DNA of 64,000 bases from Companilactobacillus huachuanensis (GTDB lineage Bacteria; Bacillota; Bacilli; Lactobacillales; Lactobacillaceae). Positions within the stretch are counted from its first letter, which is position 1, and every line of letters starts with the position of its first letter. The position numbers and the translations under genes are program-made. Location of the stretch: NCBI RefSeq assembly GCF_005404815.1, contig NZ_BJDF01000006.1, positions 1-64,000 of the forward strand, written 5' to 3'. Below are positions 46,219 through 55,411 of this stretch, piece by piece. The notes beneath the pieces are model-generated. The model was not told where the DNA came from. It did no database searches and saw only the letters and a program-made list of their open reading frames with translations.

Positions 46219-47031
46219 TTATTTTTCCTCCAGAATAAATTTGTTACGTTTAATTAAATCAGTTAATGTAGTATTATAAGCTTTTTGATAAGGCTCCGAA
46301 CTTTGAACGATAAAGAATTCTTCACGGTCAATTCGATAATGGGCTTCTAGGACATCAAGAATGTTTTGCTTAGCTTCAGCAATGGAAAGCTTTCGATTTA
46401 ATAAAGTGTCGAGGTTTTCCATGGACTGCAAGTCGATTTCCGGATATTCGAAGCGTTCGTGTTTGGGAAAATTACTGACTTCGTAAAAGTCTTTCATCAG
46501 TTGACTACGTTTCCTTTGGTTGCCACTGATACTAATGTAGGCCATGACAGCTACTGCATTTCCAGCGCGTCGTTGCGAGATTCCCGCAAATTTTTTACCG
46601 TCAATGCTGAGATCATAAGTCCCAGGACAATATGAATGAGTGATTTCACCAGTTTTGATTTTTGTTGAGAAAGCTTGTTTTAATAAGGAATACATCTTTT
46701 CGTAGGCATCATCGATTTGTAGATTATCCTTGTCTGATAAGAAGATTGTACAGTTAAGGATTCCCTCGTCAGTCACAACACCTAAGCCACCAGAATTGCG
46801 CAAATAAAAGAGATGATTTTTTTCTGCTAGCATTTCCAATCCAGCTGACAAGTTGTGTAGACGTTTATCTTGCATACCTAAGATGACTGTAGGTGGCGTC
46901 GTCCAGAAGTGGAGCACTGGTTGATGATTTTCAGAGACAAATTTTAAAATAGCACCAGTGTCCGAAAATGGAACAAGCATTTCTTTGTTAGAGCTTATTT
47001 TTTGGTCGTATAATATAATAGTATTGTTCAC
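46219..47031 (-). CDS. lipL: Octanoyl-GcvH:protein octanoyltransferase, LipL-like
   Basis: A 270-residue lipoate-ligase-fold protein. RNSGGLGVVTDEGILN (about 78-93) is the LipL form of the RRxxGG motif; C135 in SYCPGTYDLSI is the probable acyl-enzyme cysteine and GKKFAGISQRR carries the conserved lysine. LipL transfers octanoyl groups from GcvH to E2 subunits. The start is GTG with GAAGTGAT before it. It shares an operon with the HD gene, without gap. Confidence 0.82.
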   Translation of the reverse strand: MNNTIILYDQKISSNKEMLVPFSDTGAILKFVSENHQPVLHFWTTPPTVILGMQDKRLHNLSAGLEMLAEKNHLFYLRNSGGLGVVTDEGILNCTIFLSDKDNLQIDDAYEKMYSLLKQAFSTKIKTGEITHSYCPGTYDLSIDGKKFAGISQRRAGNAVAVMAYISISGNQRKRSQLMKDFYEVSNFPKHERFEYPEIDLQSMENLDTLLNRKLSIAEAKQNILDVLEAHYRIDREEFFIVQSSEPYQKAYNTTLTDLIKRNKFILEEK

Positions 47032-47063
47032 TTGATCACTTCTTCGTTTTTGTTGTTATTGAG

Positions 47064-47356
47064 GGATGCTGCTTCTGGTAGTCAGAAATTTTCGCCTGCC
47101 ATGAGGACCGGTACGATCCAAGGCCTTGCACGAGGCTGCTGAAAAACTAAATTAGAGAAATTTAATCCACCATTTTCGTTTTATTTGAGACACTATTTTG
47201 GGTAATTCCACCCACTTTTGTACTCAATAATAACTGTTTTATGGGAATTGATTTTTTAAAATTAAAAATTCAGAAGTTTTTCAGCAGCCTTGTCTTGCAC
47301 CTCGCTTTGAATCTGGCATTATAGTGGCTGAATCCTCTCTTAGATCCGGAGATGGC
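47064..47356 (+). repeat. CLR-16, cloverleaf repeat interrupted by an insertion element
   Basis: The left arm GCTTCTGGTAGTCAGAAATT and the start of the core (GAGGACCGGTACGATCC) run to 47131, then the insertion element, then the core resumes at TCTTGCACCTCGCTTTGAATC but degenerates, and ends with an outer end TTAGATCCGGAGATGGC like minus-strand copies. The copy seems decayed or chimeric. Confidence 0.7.
47132..47292. mobile_element. 161-bp MITE-like element inside CLR-16
   Basis: The ends GAGGCTGCTGAAAAAC and GTTTTTCAGCAGCCTTG are inverted repeats over about 14 bp. Flanks CCTTGCAC (47124-47131) and TCTTGCAC (47293-47300) look like an 8-bp duplication with one change. The inside is AT-rich with a small GTGGG hairpin and no ORF. 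The same terminus is at 1-99, so a longer relative with a transposase probably exists. Confidence 0.7.
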
Positions 47357-47394
47357 TTACAAATATAATTTTATCATGTAGAGGCAATAGGGTA

Positions 47395-47835
47395 TTGGAA
47401 AATAATAGTTTTGATATAAATGTCGAATTAAATATTGAGACATTGCAATCGGGAGAATTAACGCATACTAAAATTTCTGAACCGGGTAAATTTACTCAAG
47501 TTGGAAATTCGATTTATTTAAGATTTAACGAAAGTCTAGAAAATAATGACAAAGCATCAATCTTAGTTAAAATTACGGAAAAGGGTGAAATTCATGTTAA
47601 ACGTGTCGCTAAATCGACTAATTTAGCATCTTTACTCTATTTCACTCATCAAGAACACAATAATGGTCACCTGGAAACAGAATATGGAGTTTTACCATTA
47701 GACACTTATACCAAGGATTCTAAGGTCGAAATTGTAAGTAATCCGCTTTCTGGAAAAATAAACATTGATTATGACTTGATTTACGACAATAATGTAATAG
47801 GTAATTATAAGTTTAGATTGATTTTTAGCGCTTAG
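47395..47835 (+). CDS. DUF1934 (YwiB-like) beta-barrel protein
   Basis: A 146-residue calycin-like protein with the pattern of DUF1934 (VELNIETLQSGELTHTKISE, IYLRFNE, YGVLPLDTYT, GKINIDYDLIYDNNVIGNYKF). It comes before rpoE, as in many lactobacilli. The start is TTG at 47395 with GAGGCAATAGGG upstream, not a strong site. Function unknown. Confidence 0.8.
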   Translation: MENNSFDINVELNIETLQSGELTHTKISEPGKFTQVGNSIYLRFNESLENNDKASILVKITEKGEIHVKRVAKSTNLASLLYFTHQEHNNGHLETEYGVLPLDTYTKDSKVEIVSNPLSGKINIDYDLIYDNNVIGNYKFRLIFSA

Positions 47836-47881
47836 GTCTATATCATTATAAGTAAGACGCTGCGAAAGGACGTGTACACGT

Positions 47882-48541
47882 TTGAAGTTTGACAAATTCA
47901 AGGATCAAAACAAAGACGAACTCTCATTGATCGAGGTCGCGTATGAGATTCTAAACAACAATAAAAAAGAAGTAATGAATTTCTCAGATATCGTTAATGA
48001 AATTCAAGATTATTTGGGTAAATCTGATTCAGATATTAAGGAGTCACTTCCTCAATTCTATACAGATTTAAATAACGACGGTAGTTTTCTTTCACTCGGC
48101 GAAAATGTTTGGGGTCTACGTAAGTGGTACCCATATGACTCAGTCGATGAAGAAGTAAATCACCCTGAGGATAATGGTACTGAAAATACTCACAAAGCTG
48201 CTCAAAAGGTTAATGCCTTCTTGAGTGACGATGATGATGACGATGTTGTTGATTATGACGACGACACTGATTTGAATGTAACTGATATGGATGATGATGA
48301 CGAAACTGACGGCAATACATCAGATAGTGGTCCAGACTTATCTAAGTTTACTAATTCAGATTTGACATCAGTTGATGACGATGATGATGACGAACACGAT
48401 GACAGTCTTGAAGATGGTATCGAAGGTCAATTATCAGAATTTGACGCTGACGACGATGATGATGAAGACATTGATCTCTCAGATGACGATGATGACGACG
48501 ACAGTGATGATGATGACGCTGACGAAGATACAGATAAATAA
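47882..48541 (+). CDS. rpoE: RNA polymerase delta subunit
   Basis: A 219-residue protein. The N-terminal HARE-HTH domain (residues 1-90; LSLIEVAYEILNNNKKEVMN, LGENVWGLRKWYPYDS) binds the polymerase core, and from about residue 95 there is a highly acidic D/E tail that displaces nucleic acid. The tail is longer than in Bacillus (173 residues in total there). The start is TTG with GAAAGGA upstream. Precedes pyrG as in other Firmicutes. Confidence 0.95.
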   Translation: MKFDKFKDQNKDELSLIEVAYEILNNNKKEVMNFSDIVNEIQDYLGKSDSDIKESLPQFYTDLNNDGSFLSLGENVWGLRKWYPYDSVDEEVNHPEDNGTENTHKAAQKVNAFLSDDDDDDVVDYDDDTDLNVTDMDDDDETDGNTSDSGPDLSKFTNSDLTSVDDDDDDEHDDSLEDGIEGQLSEFDADDDDDEDIDLSDDDDDDDSDDDDADEDTDK

Positions 48542-48569
48542 GTCAAACTTTTTTAATTAAAAGTTTGAC
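48542..48569 (+). terminator. Hairpin after rpoE
   Basis: GTCAAACTTTT pairs with AAAAGTTTGAC. The right arm contains the -35 of the pyrG promoter. There is no clear T run, so rpoE termination may be weak. Confidence 0.5.
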
Positions 48570-48593
48570 GAGCTGAACATATCACGGTATTAT
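48565..48593 (+). promoter_or_regulatory. pyrG promoter
   Basis: -35 TTGACG (48565-48570), 17-bp spacer, -10 TATTAT (48588-48593). Seven bases later starts GGGCTC (48601-48606), the conserved initial sequence of Gram-positive pyrG transcripts. Confidence 0.8.
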
Positions 48594-48600
48594 ATAGTTC

Positions 48601-48660
48601 GGGCTCTATTAGATAGACAAATTCAAGTTCCCTGTTCATGCTGAATAGGGGACTTTTTTA
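48601..48660 (+). promoter_or_regulatory. pyrG leader with CTP-sensing attenuator
   Basis: The transcript would start GGGCTC. A terminator AAGTTCCCTGTTCA/TGAATAGGGGACTT with T7 (48625-48659) lies before the gene. In Bacillus, low CTP causes extra G residues to be added at the start, and these pair with the pyrimidine-rich left arm of the terminator; here TTCCCT (48628-48633) could play this part. The layout is seen; the mechanism is transferred from Bacillus. Confidence 0.75.
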
Positions 48661-48706
48661 TTTTTGTGAGTAAGAAATCCCTAGAATTAATATGTGGAGG
48701 AAATCT

Positions 48707-50320
48707 ATGACTAAGTACATTTTTATTACAGGTGGAGTTGTTTCATCATTAGGTAAGGGAATTGTTGCCGCATCCCTTGGTAGACTATTAAAAAATCGCG
48801 GACTAAAGGTGACAATGCAAAAATTCGATCCTTATATTAATGTGGACCCAGGAACAATGAGTCCATATCAACACGGTGAAGTTTATGTTACCAACGATGG
48901 TACTGAAACTGATCTTGATTTGGGACACTACGAAAGATTTATCGATAACGATTTGAACAAATATTCAAACGTTACAACTGGTAAAATCTATTCCGAAGTA
49001 ATTCGTCGCGAACGTCACGGTGATTACAACGGAGCAACTGTTCAAGTAATTCCACATATTACAGATATGATCAAACAAAAAATTATGCGTGCTGCTACAA
49101 CAACTGACTCAGACGTTATCATAACTGAAGTCGGTGGTACTGTTGGTGATATTGAATCACAACCATACCTAGAAGCATTGCGTCAAATGAAAGCTGAAGT
49201 TGGTTCAGAAAACGTTGTTTACATTCATACATCACTAGTACCTTACTTGAAGGCTGCTGGCGAAATGAAGACTAAGCCAACTCAACACAGTGTTAAAGAA
49301 TTACGTGGAATTGGTATTCAACCTAACATCTTAGTTGTTAGAACTGAATTACCAATGCCACAAAACATGAAAGATAAGATTGCTTCATTCTGTGATGTTG
49401 ACGCAGAAGCCGTGATCGAATCACGTGATGCAAGTTCACTTTATGACATTCCTTTGAATCTACAAGCTCAAAACTTTGATGATATCGTTTGTCGTTACTT
49501 GCACTTAGATACTAAGAAAGCTGACATGGCTAACTGGAATAAATTAGTTGACCGTGTTCACAACTTGAAGCACAAGACAAAGATCACTCTAGTTGGTAAG
49601 TATACAAAGTTACAAGATGCCTACATTTCTGTTACAGAAGCACTCCGTGCCGCTGGATACGCTTATAATACAGAAATAGAACTAGAAAAGATTTCAGCTG
49701 ATCTTATTACAGAAGACAATGTGGCTGATTATCTTAAGGATTCTGATGGTATTCTAGTACCAGGTGGATTTGGTAGTCGTGGTCTAGAAGGTATGATCAC
49801 AACGATCAAGTATGCTCGTGAACATGATGTGCCATATCTTGGAATCTGTTTAGGTATGCAAATGGCAAGTATTGAATTTGCTAGAAATGTAGCTGGTATC
49901 AAGGACGCTACAACTGGTGAAGTCGATGCTAATGCTCCACACAAGGTTATCGACATCATGGCTGATAAGAAAGATGTTGAAGATCGTGGTGGTACTTTAC
50001 GTTTGGGTGCTTATCCATGTAAACTAAAAGAAGGTTCAAAAGCAGCTGCTGCTTATGATAATCAATCAGTTATCCAAGAAAGACATCGTCACAGATATGA
50101 ATTTAACAACGAATATCGTAAGCAATTTGAAGATCTTGGCCTAGTATTCTCAGGCGTTTCACCCGACAACCGTTTGGTTGAAGTAATTGAAATTCCTGAA
50201 AACAAGTTCTTCGTTGCCGCTCAATACCATCCTGAATTCTTGTCAAGACCTACTAAACCAGAAGGCTTGTTCAAAGGATTTATCGGTGCAGCTTCAGGCC
50301 TTGAAGAAGACAACATGTAG
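48707..50320 (+). CDS. pyrG: CTP synthase
   Basis: A 537-residue enzyme that makes CTP from UTP, ATP and glutamine. The synthase domain begins [17 protein letters not shown], with the [19 protein letters not shown] segment. The class I glutamine amidotransferase domain has its nucleophile C381 in GICLGMQ and the His/Glu in YHPEF. GTGGAGG precedes the ATG at 48707. It is controlled by the leader upstream. Confidence 0.98.
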   Translation: MTKYIFITGGVVSSLGKGIVAASLGRLLKNRGLKVTMQKFDPYINVDPGTMSPYQHGEVYVTNDGTETDLDLGHYERFIDNDLNKYSNVTTGKIYSEVIRRERHGDYNGATVQVIPHITDMIKQKIMRAATTTDSDVIITEVGGTVGDIESQPYLEALRQMKAEVGSENVVYIHTSLVPYLKAAGEMKTKPTQHSVKELRGIGIQPNILVVRTELPMPQNMKDKIASFCDVDAEAVIESRDASSLYDIPLNLQAQNFDDIVCRYLHLDTKKADMANWNKLVDRVHNLKHKTKITLVGKYTKLQDAYISVTEALRAAGYAYNTEIELEKISADLITEDNVADYLKDSDGILVPGGFGSRGLEGMITTIKYAREHDVPYLGICLGMQMASIEFARNVAGIKDATTGEVDANAPHKVIDIMADKKDVEDRGGTLRLGAYPCKLKEGSKAAAAYDNQSVIQERHRHRYEFNNEYRKQFEDLGLVFSGVSPDNRLVEVIEIPENKFFVAAQYHPEFLSRPTKPEGLFKGFIGAASGLEEDNM

Positions 50321-50360
50321 TCTTCTTTTGAAGTAGTCAAATATAGTTAGGAAAAAGCTT

Positions 50361-51641
50361 ATGCAAAAACTTGTAATCAACGGTGGAAAGAAATTATCGG
50401 GTGAAGTGACAATCGGTGGTGCTAAAAACAGTACCGTAGCGTTGATTCCAGCAGCCATTTTATCTGATACACCTGTAGTGTTAGATTCCGTTCCCCAAAT
50501 TAGAGATGTAAAAAATTTACGTTCTATTTTGAAAGATATGAACGTTACTTCAGAAATGAATAATGATGTATTGCGAATTGATCCGACCAAGATCCAATTT
50601 GCTGAATTGCCCAGTGGTAAAGTAAGCAGTTTACGTGCCTCATACTACTTTATGGGAGCCATGCTAGGTAAATTTGGTAAGGCTGTAGTCGGTTTTCCCG
50701 GCGGCGACGATATTGGACCACGTCCTATTGATCAACATATCAAGGGATTTGAAGCATTAGGTGCACACGTTGAGAACAAACATGGACAAATCATTATTAC
50801 AACTCCTGAAGAAGGCCTCAAGGGAGCAAAAATCTTTTTAGATATGGTCTCCGTTGGTGCAACAATCAATGTCATCTTGGCTGCTGTTAAAGCTAAGGGA
50901 ACAACCGTGATTGAAAATGCTGCCAAAGAACCAGAAATTATTGATTTAGCAACGTTTCTAAATAACATGGGTGCTGTCATCCGTGGTGTTGGGACTGAGA
51001 CGATTCGTATTGAAGGTGTTGATACGCTTCGTTCAAATAATGCACATACAATTATTCCTGACCGGATTGAAGCGGGAACTTATTTAAGTTTAGCTGCTGC
51101 AAACGGTGGGGATATCTTAGTTAAAAATATTATCAGTGAACATTTGGATGCCTTTTTAGCTAAGTTGGATGAAATGGGTGTTAACTTGGAAGTTGGCGAA
51201 GACAGTATTTACGTTAAGCCATCTCCTGAATTGAAGGCTGTCAATATCAAGACGATGCCATATCCGGGTTTTGCAACTGACCTTCAACAACCAATCACGC
51301 CACTTTTGATGAAAGCAAGTGGTGAAGCGATGATCATTGATACGATTTATCCTAAGCGTGTGAAGCACATTGCACAATTAGCGAAGATGGGTGCCGATAT
51401 CACAAGTGAAAATGATTTGATTTTTGTTCACGGTGGAGCCAAGCTCAAGGGCGCTAATGTAACTGCTGATGAAATTAGGGCCGGTGCCTGTTTGATGATT
51501 GCTGGCCTTTTGGCTGACGGTCAAACGGTTATCGATCATGCCGAAAACATTTTGCGAGGTTATGATCAAGTTGTTTGGAAGTTACACTGTTTAGGTGCGG
51601 ATGTTAAATTAATCGGTGAAGATGATTTAATTGAGTCTTGA
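50361..51641 (+). CDS. murA: UDP-GlcNAc 1-carboxyvinyltransferase with Asp at the active-site Cys position
   Basis: A 426-residue MurA, the first committed enzyme of peptidoglycan synthesis (PEP plus UDP-GlcNAc). It has the N-terminal [17 protein letters not shown] with the catalytic K22. The loop that normally contains the cysteine attacked by fosfomycin reads [14 protein letters not shown], so D116 stands where Cys is usual. Cys-to-Asp enzymes are known to be active and fosfomycin-resistant (Mycobacterium, Chlamydia). It follows pyrG after 40 bp, perhaps by read-through. Confidence 0.94.
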   Translation: MQKLVINGGKKLSGEVTIGGAKNSTVALIPAAILSDTPVVLDSVPQIRDVKNLRSILKDMNVTSEMNNDVLRIDPTKIQFAELPSGKVSSLRASYYFMGAMLGKFGKAVVGFPGGDDIGPRPIDQHIKGFEALGAHVENKHGQIIITTPEEGLKGAKIFLDMVSVGATINVILAAVKAKGTTVIENAAKEPEIIDLATFLNNMGAVIRGVGTETIRIEGVDTLRSNNAHTIIPDRIEAGTYLSLAAANGGDILVKNIISEHLDAFLAKLDEMGVNLEVGEDSIYVKPSPELKAVNIKTMPYPGFATDLQQPITPLLMKASGEAMIIDTIYPKRVKHIAQLAKMGADITSENDLIFVHGGAKLKGANVTADEIRAGACLMIAGLLADGQTVIDHAENILRGYDQVVWKLHCLGADVKLIGEDDLIES

Positions 51642-51666
51642 CAGAAATGATTTAACCTGATAAATT
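51638..51666 (+). promoter_or_regulatory. Promoter of the ABC-F leader
   Basis: TTGACA (51638-51643) overlaps the murA stop; after 17 bp comes TAAATT (51661-51666). This would start a leader of about 215 nt. Confidence 0.6.
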
Positions 51667-51685
51667 AATTTATATCTTAAAACCA

Positions 51686-51834
51686 GAGAGGAAGTGCGCC
51701 GTTGAGAAATTAAGTTCAAATTTTAAATTATACAAAAATATTAATAATAATATTTCGTGTAGTTTGATTTGGCTTATTTTCTCAACAGTGCTTCCTTAAA
51801 AATAATTAAGGACGCTGTTCAGCGTCCTTTTTTT
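51686..51834 (+). promoter_or_regulatory. Attenuator leader of the Lsa-type ABC-F gene
   Basis: Stem 1 pairs the region around the small ORF (AGGAAGTGC..GTTGAGAAA) with TTTCTCAAC..GCTTCCT (51778-51797) around a long AT-rich paired loop. It is followed by a terminator AAGGACGCT/AGCGTCCTT plus T7 (51808-51834). An alternative stem pairs CAGTG-CT-TCCTT (51786-51797) with AAGGACGCTG (51808-51817), which would break the terminator when stem 1 is opened by a ribosome. Confidence 0.75.
51702..51713 (+). CDS. Three-codon leader ORF (Met-Arg-Asn)
   Basis: TTG AGA AAT TAA, preceded by AGAGGAAG with seven bases spacing. It lies in the left strand of stem 1. A stalled ribosome here would free the right strand to form the antiterminator. 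Very short leader ORFs are known before some ABC-F resistance genes; that this one is translated is inferred. Confidence 0.55.
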   Translation: MRN

Positions 51835-51888
51835 GTACGCAATTTCGTACTGCCAGATCAATCTGCACCTGAATGAGGGTGTTTTTAA

Positions 51889-53391
51889 ATGGGAACAATA
51901 CAAATAGAAAACGTGAGTTTTAAATATGATCAGATGGTTGATAACTTATTTGATTCTTTGAATTTGAAGATTGATGAATCTTGGAAGTTAGGCTTAATTG
52001 GTCGCAATGGTCGTGGTAAGACAACATTGTTGAAGTTGTTGATGGGACAGCTCGATTATCAAGGCAAGGTCGTCTCCAACTTAAATTTTTATTATTATCC
52101 ACAGACGGTTGTTGATAAAAATGTTCCAACTGTTGAAGTCGTCAAAAGTTTAGCCAATTTGGAAGAATACGATCTTTGGAAAATCGAAATTGAATTCGAA
52201 AAGCTTCAAATTGATACGGAAGTTTTGCAACAAGAATTTGCAACCTTGAGTCCAGGCGAGCAGACAAAAGTTCTTTTAGCAATTTTGTTTATTGACGAAT
52301 CAGGTTTTCAATTGATCGATGAACCAACAAATCACTTAGATATTGAGGGACGAAAGATTGTCTCCGATTATCTAAAAAACAAAAAAGGCTTCATCGTTAT
52401 TAGTCATGACAAGTCCTTCCTAAATCCAGTCATCGACCACGTTATTTCCATCAACCGAGCGGATGTGGATGTGTATAAAGGCAATTTTGACACATGGCAA
52501 GAAAATAAGAACCGTCAAGATCAATCAGAAATAAATCAAAAAGATCAATTAAAAAAAGATATTCAGCGATTGCATGAGACAGCCGTTAAACGTGAGAACT
52601 GGTCAGACCAAGCAGAGTCACAAAAAAATAAAAAACATTATACTGAAAAAGTTAATTTGGACAAAGGCTTCTTGGGTCACAAGTCAGCCAAAATGATGAA
52701 AAAAGCGAAGACTGCTACTAAGCGTGCCAATGATGCGATTGATGAAAAGCAAAGTTTGTTAAAAAATATTGAAATTGAAGAACCAATTACTTTAAATTAC
52801 GAAGAGGTTAAACATCCCAATATTTTTGTGACGGTGGATAACTTACAGTTGCAGCATGAGAATATAAAGACGCCAGTAGTTAACTTTGAATTAAAACGTG
52901 ACCAAGTAGTGGCTATTTTAGGTCCAAACGGAATTGGTAAAACAACGATTTTCAAACAAATTCTCAGTTTGCCACAACCTTTTACACAAACAGGGGATAT
53001 CCACCTGGCAAGTAATCTCAAAGTTTCCTATTTGAGACAGGACAATGAATTAGTTGGAAATATCAAACAATTAGCAATGGCTAAAAAGATTGAACCAGAA
53101 ACAGTCTATTCAAATCTTCGTAAGTTAGGATTTGAACGCTATCTATTCGAGCAACCTGTGGAAAACATGAGCCAAGGCCAACGCCGAAAAGTTGCCTTAG
53201 CAATCAGTCTTTCAGAACCAGCTAATTTGTATTTCTGGGATGAACCGTTGAATTATTTAGACGTCATTACCAGACAGCAAATTATTGATGCAATAAAAAA
53301 ACAGCACCCAACGATGCTGTTGATTGATCATGATCAAGATTTAATTGATGCGGTTGCTACAAGGAAAGTGGAATTACGCGAAGATAACTGA
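51889..53391 (+). CDS. Lsa-type ABC-F ribosomal protection protein
   Basis: A 500-residue protein with two ATPase domains and no membrane spans. Walker A motifs are GRNGRGKT (38-45) and GPNGIGKT (345-352); signatures are LSPGEQTK and MSQGQRRK, with FQLIDEPTNHLD as first Walker B. The first 45 residues resemble LsaA (FKYDQMVDNLFDSLNLKIDE, KLGLIGRNGRGKTTLL). The interdomain linker (residues 195-300) is Lys-rich and coiled, reaching the peptidyl-transferase centre in relatives. LsaA-type proteins protect from lincosamides, streptogramin A and pleuromutilins; which drugs here is untested. Controlled by the leader upstream. Confidence 0.85.
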   Translation: MGTIQIENVSFKYDQMVDNLFDSLNLKIDESWKLGLIGRNGRGKTTLLKLLMGQLDYQGKVVSNLNFYYYPQTVVDKNVPTVEVVKSLANLEEYDLWKIEIEFEKLQIDTEVLQQEFATLSPGEQTKVLLAILFIDESGFQLIDEPTNHLDIEGRKIVSDYLKNKKGFIVISHDKSFLNPVIDHVISINRADVDVYKGNFDTWQENKNRQDQSEINQKDQLKKDIQRLHETAVKRENWSDQAESQKNKKHYTEKVNLDKGFLGHKSAKMMKKAKTATKRANDAIDEKQSLLKNIEIEEPITLNYEEVKHPNIFVTVDNLQLQHENIKTPVVNFELKRDQVVAILGPNGIGKTTIFKQILSLPQPFTQTGDIHLASNLKVSYLRQDNELVGNIKQLAMAKKIEPETVYSNLRKLGFERYLFEQPVENMSQGQRRKVALAISLSEPANLYFWDEPLNYLDVITRQQIIDAIKKQHPTMLLIDHDQDLIDAVATRKVELREDN

Positions 53392-53526
53392 TGATAAAGC
53401 GATAAGAAGTAATTAATTGAGAATTAGATACTTGGGATTTTTAAGTAATTTGGTATTAAGCTTGGGAGGTCAGGTCGTCTGGTATGACTTGGATTGTTTA
53501 GTTAATATCGTTGGTAATCGACAAAT

Positions 53527-53708
53527 TAGTCCTCGGTTGTGAGAGATTTTGCCAGCAGTGAAAGTGGTGTTAGAGCAGTGAATTTCTGCTCTTACAGCAC
53601 AGACGTGTTTTGAAATTCGCGGGCTTTGCGAAGTTCAAAACCGAGACTTGAGACCTTGGCTCAAGTCGGTCTCACAGCAGGCAAAATCTCTCGCAACCGA
53701 GGGCGGCA
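53527..53708 (-). repeat. CLR-17, complete cloverleaf repeat
   Basis: Minus orientation. P2 is GACTTGAG/CTCAAGTC as in CLR-13. P3 is GGTTTTGAA/TTCAAAACA-like, and P4b AGAGCAG/CTGCTCT with an enlarged loop. The arms GCGAGAGATTTTGCC and GGCAAAATCTCTC pair. It lies before rpmE2. Confidence 0.83.
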
Positions 53709-53816
53709 AAAAAAGAATAGTATTGAATATTTGCACAAGTCATGATAATATTAAACACTGTTAGTTAATATAATCTATATTTCCGTTAAGGATTTATGGC
53801 AAAGGAGCGACATAGA

Positions 53817-54065
53817 ATGAAACAAGGAATTCACCCAGAATATCGTCAAGTTGTATTTATGGATTCATCAACAGGTAAGAAATTCTTAGCTGGTTCAACA
53901 ATGAACTCAAAAGAAACAACTGATTTTGAAGGTACAGACTACCCATTGATTCGTGTTGAAATTTCATCAGATTCACATCCTTTCTACACTGGTAAACAAA
54001 AGTTTGCTCAAGCAGATGGACGTATCGATCGTTTCAACAAGAAATATGGTTTGGCAAACAAATAA
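53817..54065 (+). CDS. rpmE2: 50S ribosomal protein L31, type B
   Basis: An 82-residue L31 ([41 protein letters not shown]). It has no CxxC pairs, so it is the zinc-independent paralogue usually induced at low zinc. Zur control is therefore possible, but no operator is recognised. The ATG at 53817 follows AAAGGAG; an upstream frame from 53796 would overlap it. Confidence 0.95.
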   Translation: MKQGIHPEYRQVVFMDSSTGKKFLAGSTMNSKETTDFEGTDYPLIRVEISSDSHPFYTGKQKFAQADGRIDRFNKKYGLANK

Positions 54066-54067
54066 AA

Positions 54068-54098
54068 AAAGTCATCCGTTCGGATGGCTTATTTTTTT
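54068..54098. terminator. Bidirectional terminator between rpmE2 and the MFS gene
   Basis: AAGTCATCCG pairs with CGGATGGCTT around TT; A7 and T7 lie outside, and the stem reaches the stop codon of the minus-strand gene. Confidence 0.85.
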
Positions 54099-55327
54099 GC
54101 TTTCGTATTCTTTGGCTTCAGGTGTGAAAATACCCAAACAAAGTTGATACCTGCTAAGAGGCTAGTACTTAGAAAGACTGCTGAATAGCTAAGTACGCTT
54201 GATATAGAGGAACCTAATAATGGTCCACAGACATTACCAACTGACTGGAAGGACTGGTTATAACCGAAGATCCGACCAGTATATTTGGGATCAGTGTATT
54301 TGGCTAAAATTGTTTGTACTTGCGGAACCAAGCAAGCGTCAGAGATACCAACTAAGAATCTTAAGGCAGCTAACTGCCAAACGTTGGTAACAAAGGCCTG
54401 AGGGATATAAACGATGATGGCAAAAATTAAACCACCAATCAGAATTTTCCCAGTACCGATCTTATCACCTAAAGCACCAAATCTTGGTGCGGCAATAATA
54501 TTAGCGATACCTGGCATGGCCGCGACGACACCAGCGATTAACGTGACCTGATTCGAATTGTGCATCAGTTGTTTAACATACAAACTGATAATTGGATTGA
54601 TCGAGTTGTTAGAAGCTTGGATGATCATTGTGGTAACAAACATTGCCAAAATTAAATTGGGATTTTTTAACTTGTGGAAAATTTCTTTGGTTGACTCTTC
54701 TTGACCTTTTGGAATAGGCTTGAAATCTTCCTTAATAAAAATCGTCACGAGAATAAAAGCTATAAATAATAATGACCCGGTTATCATAAATGGAATCCGA
54801 TAACCGAAGTATTGGGCGATAACGCCACCGACCAGCGGACCAAGCAAAGTACCAGAAATGACTCCGGTATTAAGTGTTCCTAAAGCCTTGCCGCTTTCAG
54901 ACCTTGGGGCTGTGGAAGCTATCAGGGTGTTAGAATTACTAACAAATCCTGAGAAGACACCTTGTAGGAGTCTTAAAACGACCAGCTGCCAAGGAGCAGT
55001 AACAAAAGCTTGCAGGAAAATTACAATGGCCATACCAAGTGATGCTCGAATCAACATCAATTTACGGCCACGGCGGTCAGCAATTTTACCCCAAACAGGT
55101 GAGATGATCGCCATGACTAGAAATGTTGATGAAAAGGCGATACCATTCCAAATGACGAGCTGACTTTTTGTGAAATTACCTAACTGGTTAATGTATAATG
55201 GCATAAAGGGTGTTATCATACTGAAGCCAATACCGGATACAAAAGTACTGAACCAAAGAACAATTAGATTTCTCTTCCAATAATTATTCGGCTCAGCACT
55301 GTCATCTGTATTAGATGTCATATACAT
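54089..55327 (-). CDS. MFS transporter, DHA1 family multidrug type
   Basis: A 412-residue transporter with 12 spans. The motif A loop is WGKIADRRGRKLML, and motif C is in GVISGTLLGPLVGGVIA (span 5); this composition is that of DHA1 drug exporters such as MdtG or PmrA. The ATG at 55327 has AAAGGA five bases upstream; a TTG three bases earlier and an ATG at 55321 are alternatives. Single gene, no regulator adjacent. Confidence 0.85.
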   Translation of the reverse strand: MYMTSNTDDSAEPNNYWKRNLIVLWFSTFVSGIGFSMITPFMPLYINQLGNFTKSQLVIWNGIAFSSTFLVMAIISPVWGKIADRRGRKLMLIRASLGMAIVIFLQAFVTAPWQLVVLRLLQGVFSGFVSNSNTLIASTAPRSESGKALGTLNTGVISGTLLGPLVGGVIAQYFGYRIPFMITGSLLFIAFILVTIFIKEDFKPIPKGQEESTKEIFHKLKNPNLILAMFVTTMIIQASNNSINPIISLYVKQLMHNSNQVTLIAGVVAAMPGIANIIAAPRFGALGDKIGTGKILIGGLIFAIIVYIPQAFVTNVWQLAALRFLVGISDACLVPQVQTILAKYTDPKYTGRIFGYNQSFQSVGNVCGPLLGSSISSVLSYSAVFLSTSLLAGINFVWVFSHLKPKNTKAKK

Positions 55328-55411
55328 CAAATCCTTTCTAAGTATCTTAGTATACTCTTTTTTTGTTTATATCTGATATATTTAATTTTTTATAGTTGAG
55401 GAAGTTTATTC

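Noticed and set aside
48372-48560. Met/Thr-rich frame over the rpoE acidic tail
   Set aside because: Frame-shifted reading of GAT/GAC repeats.
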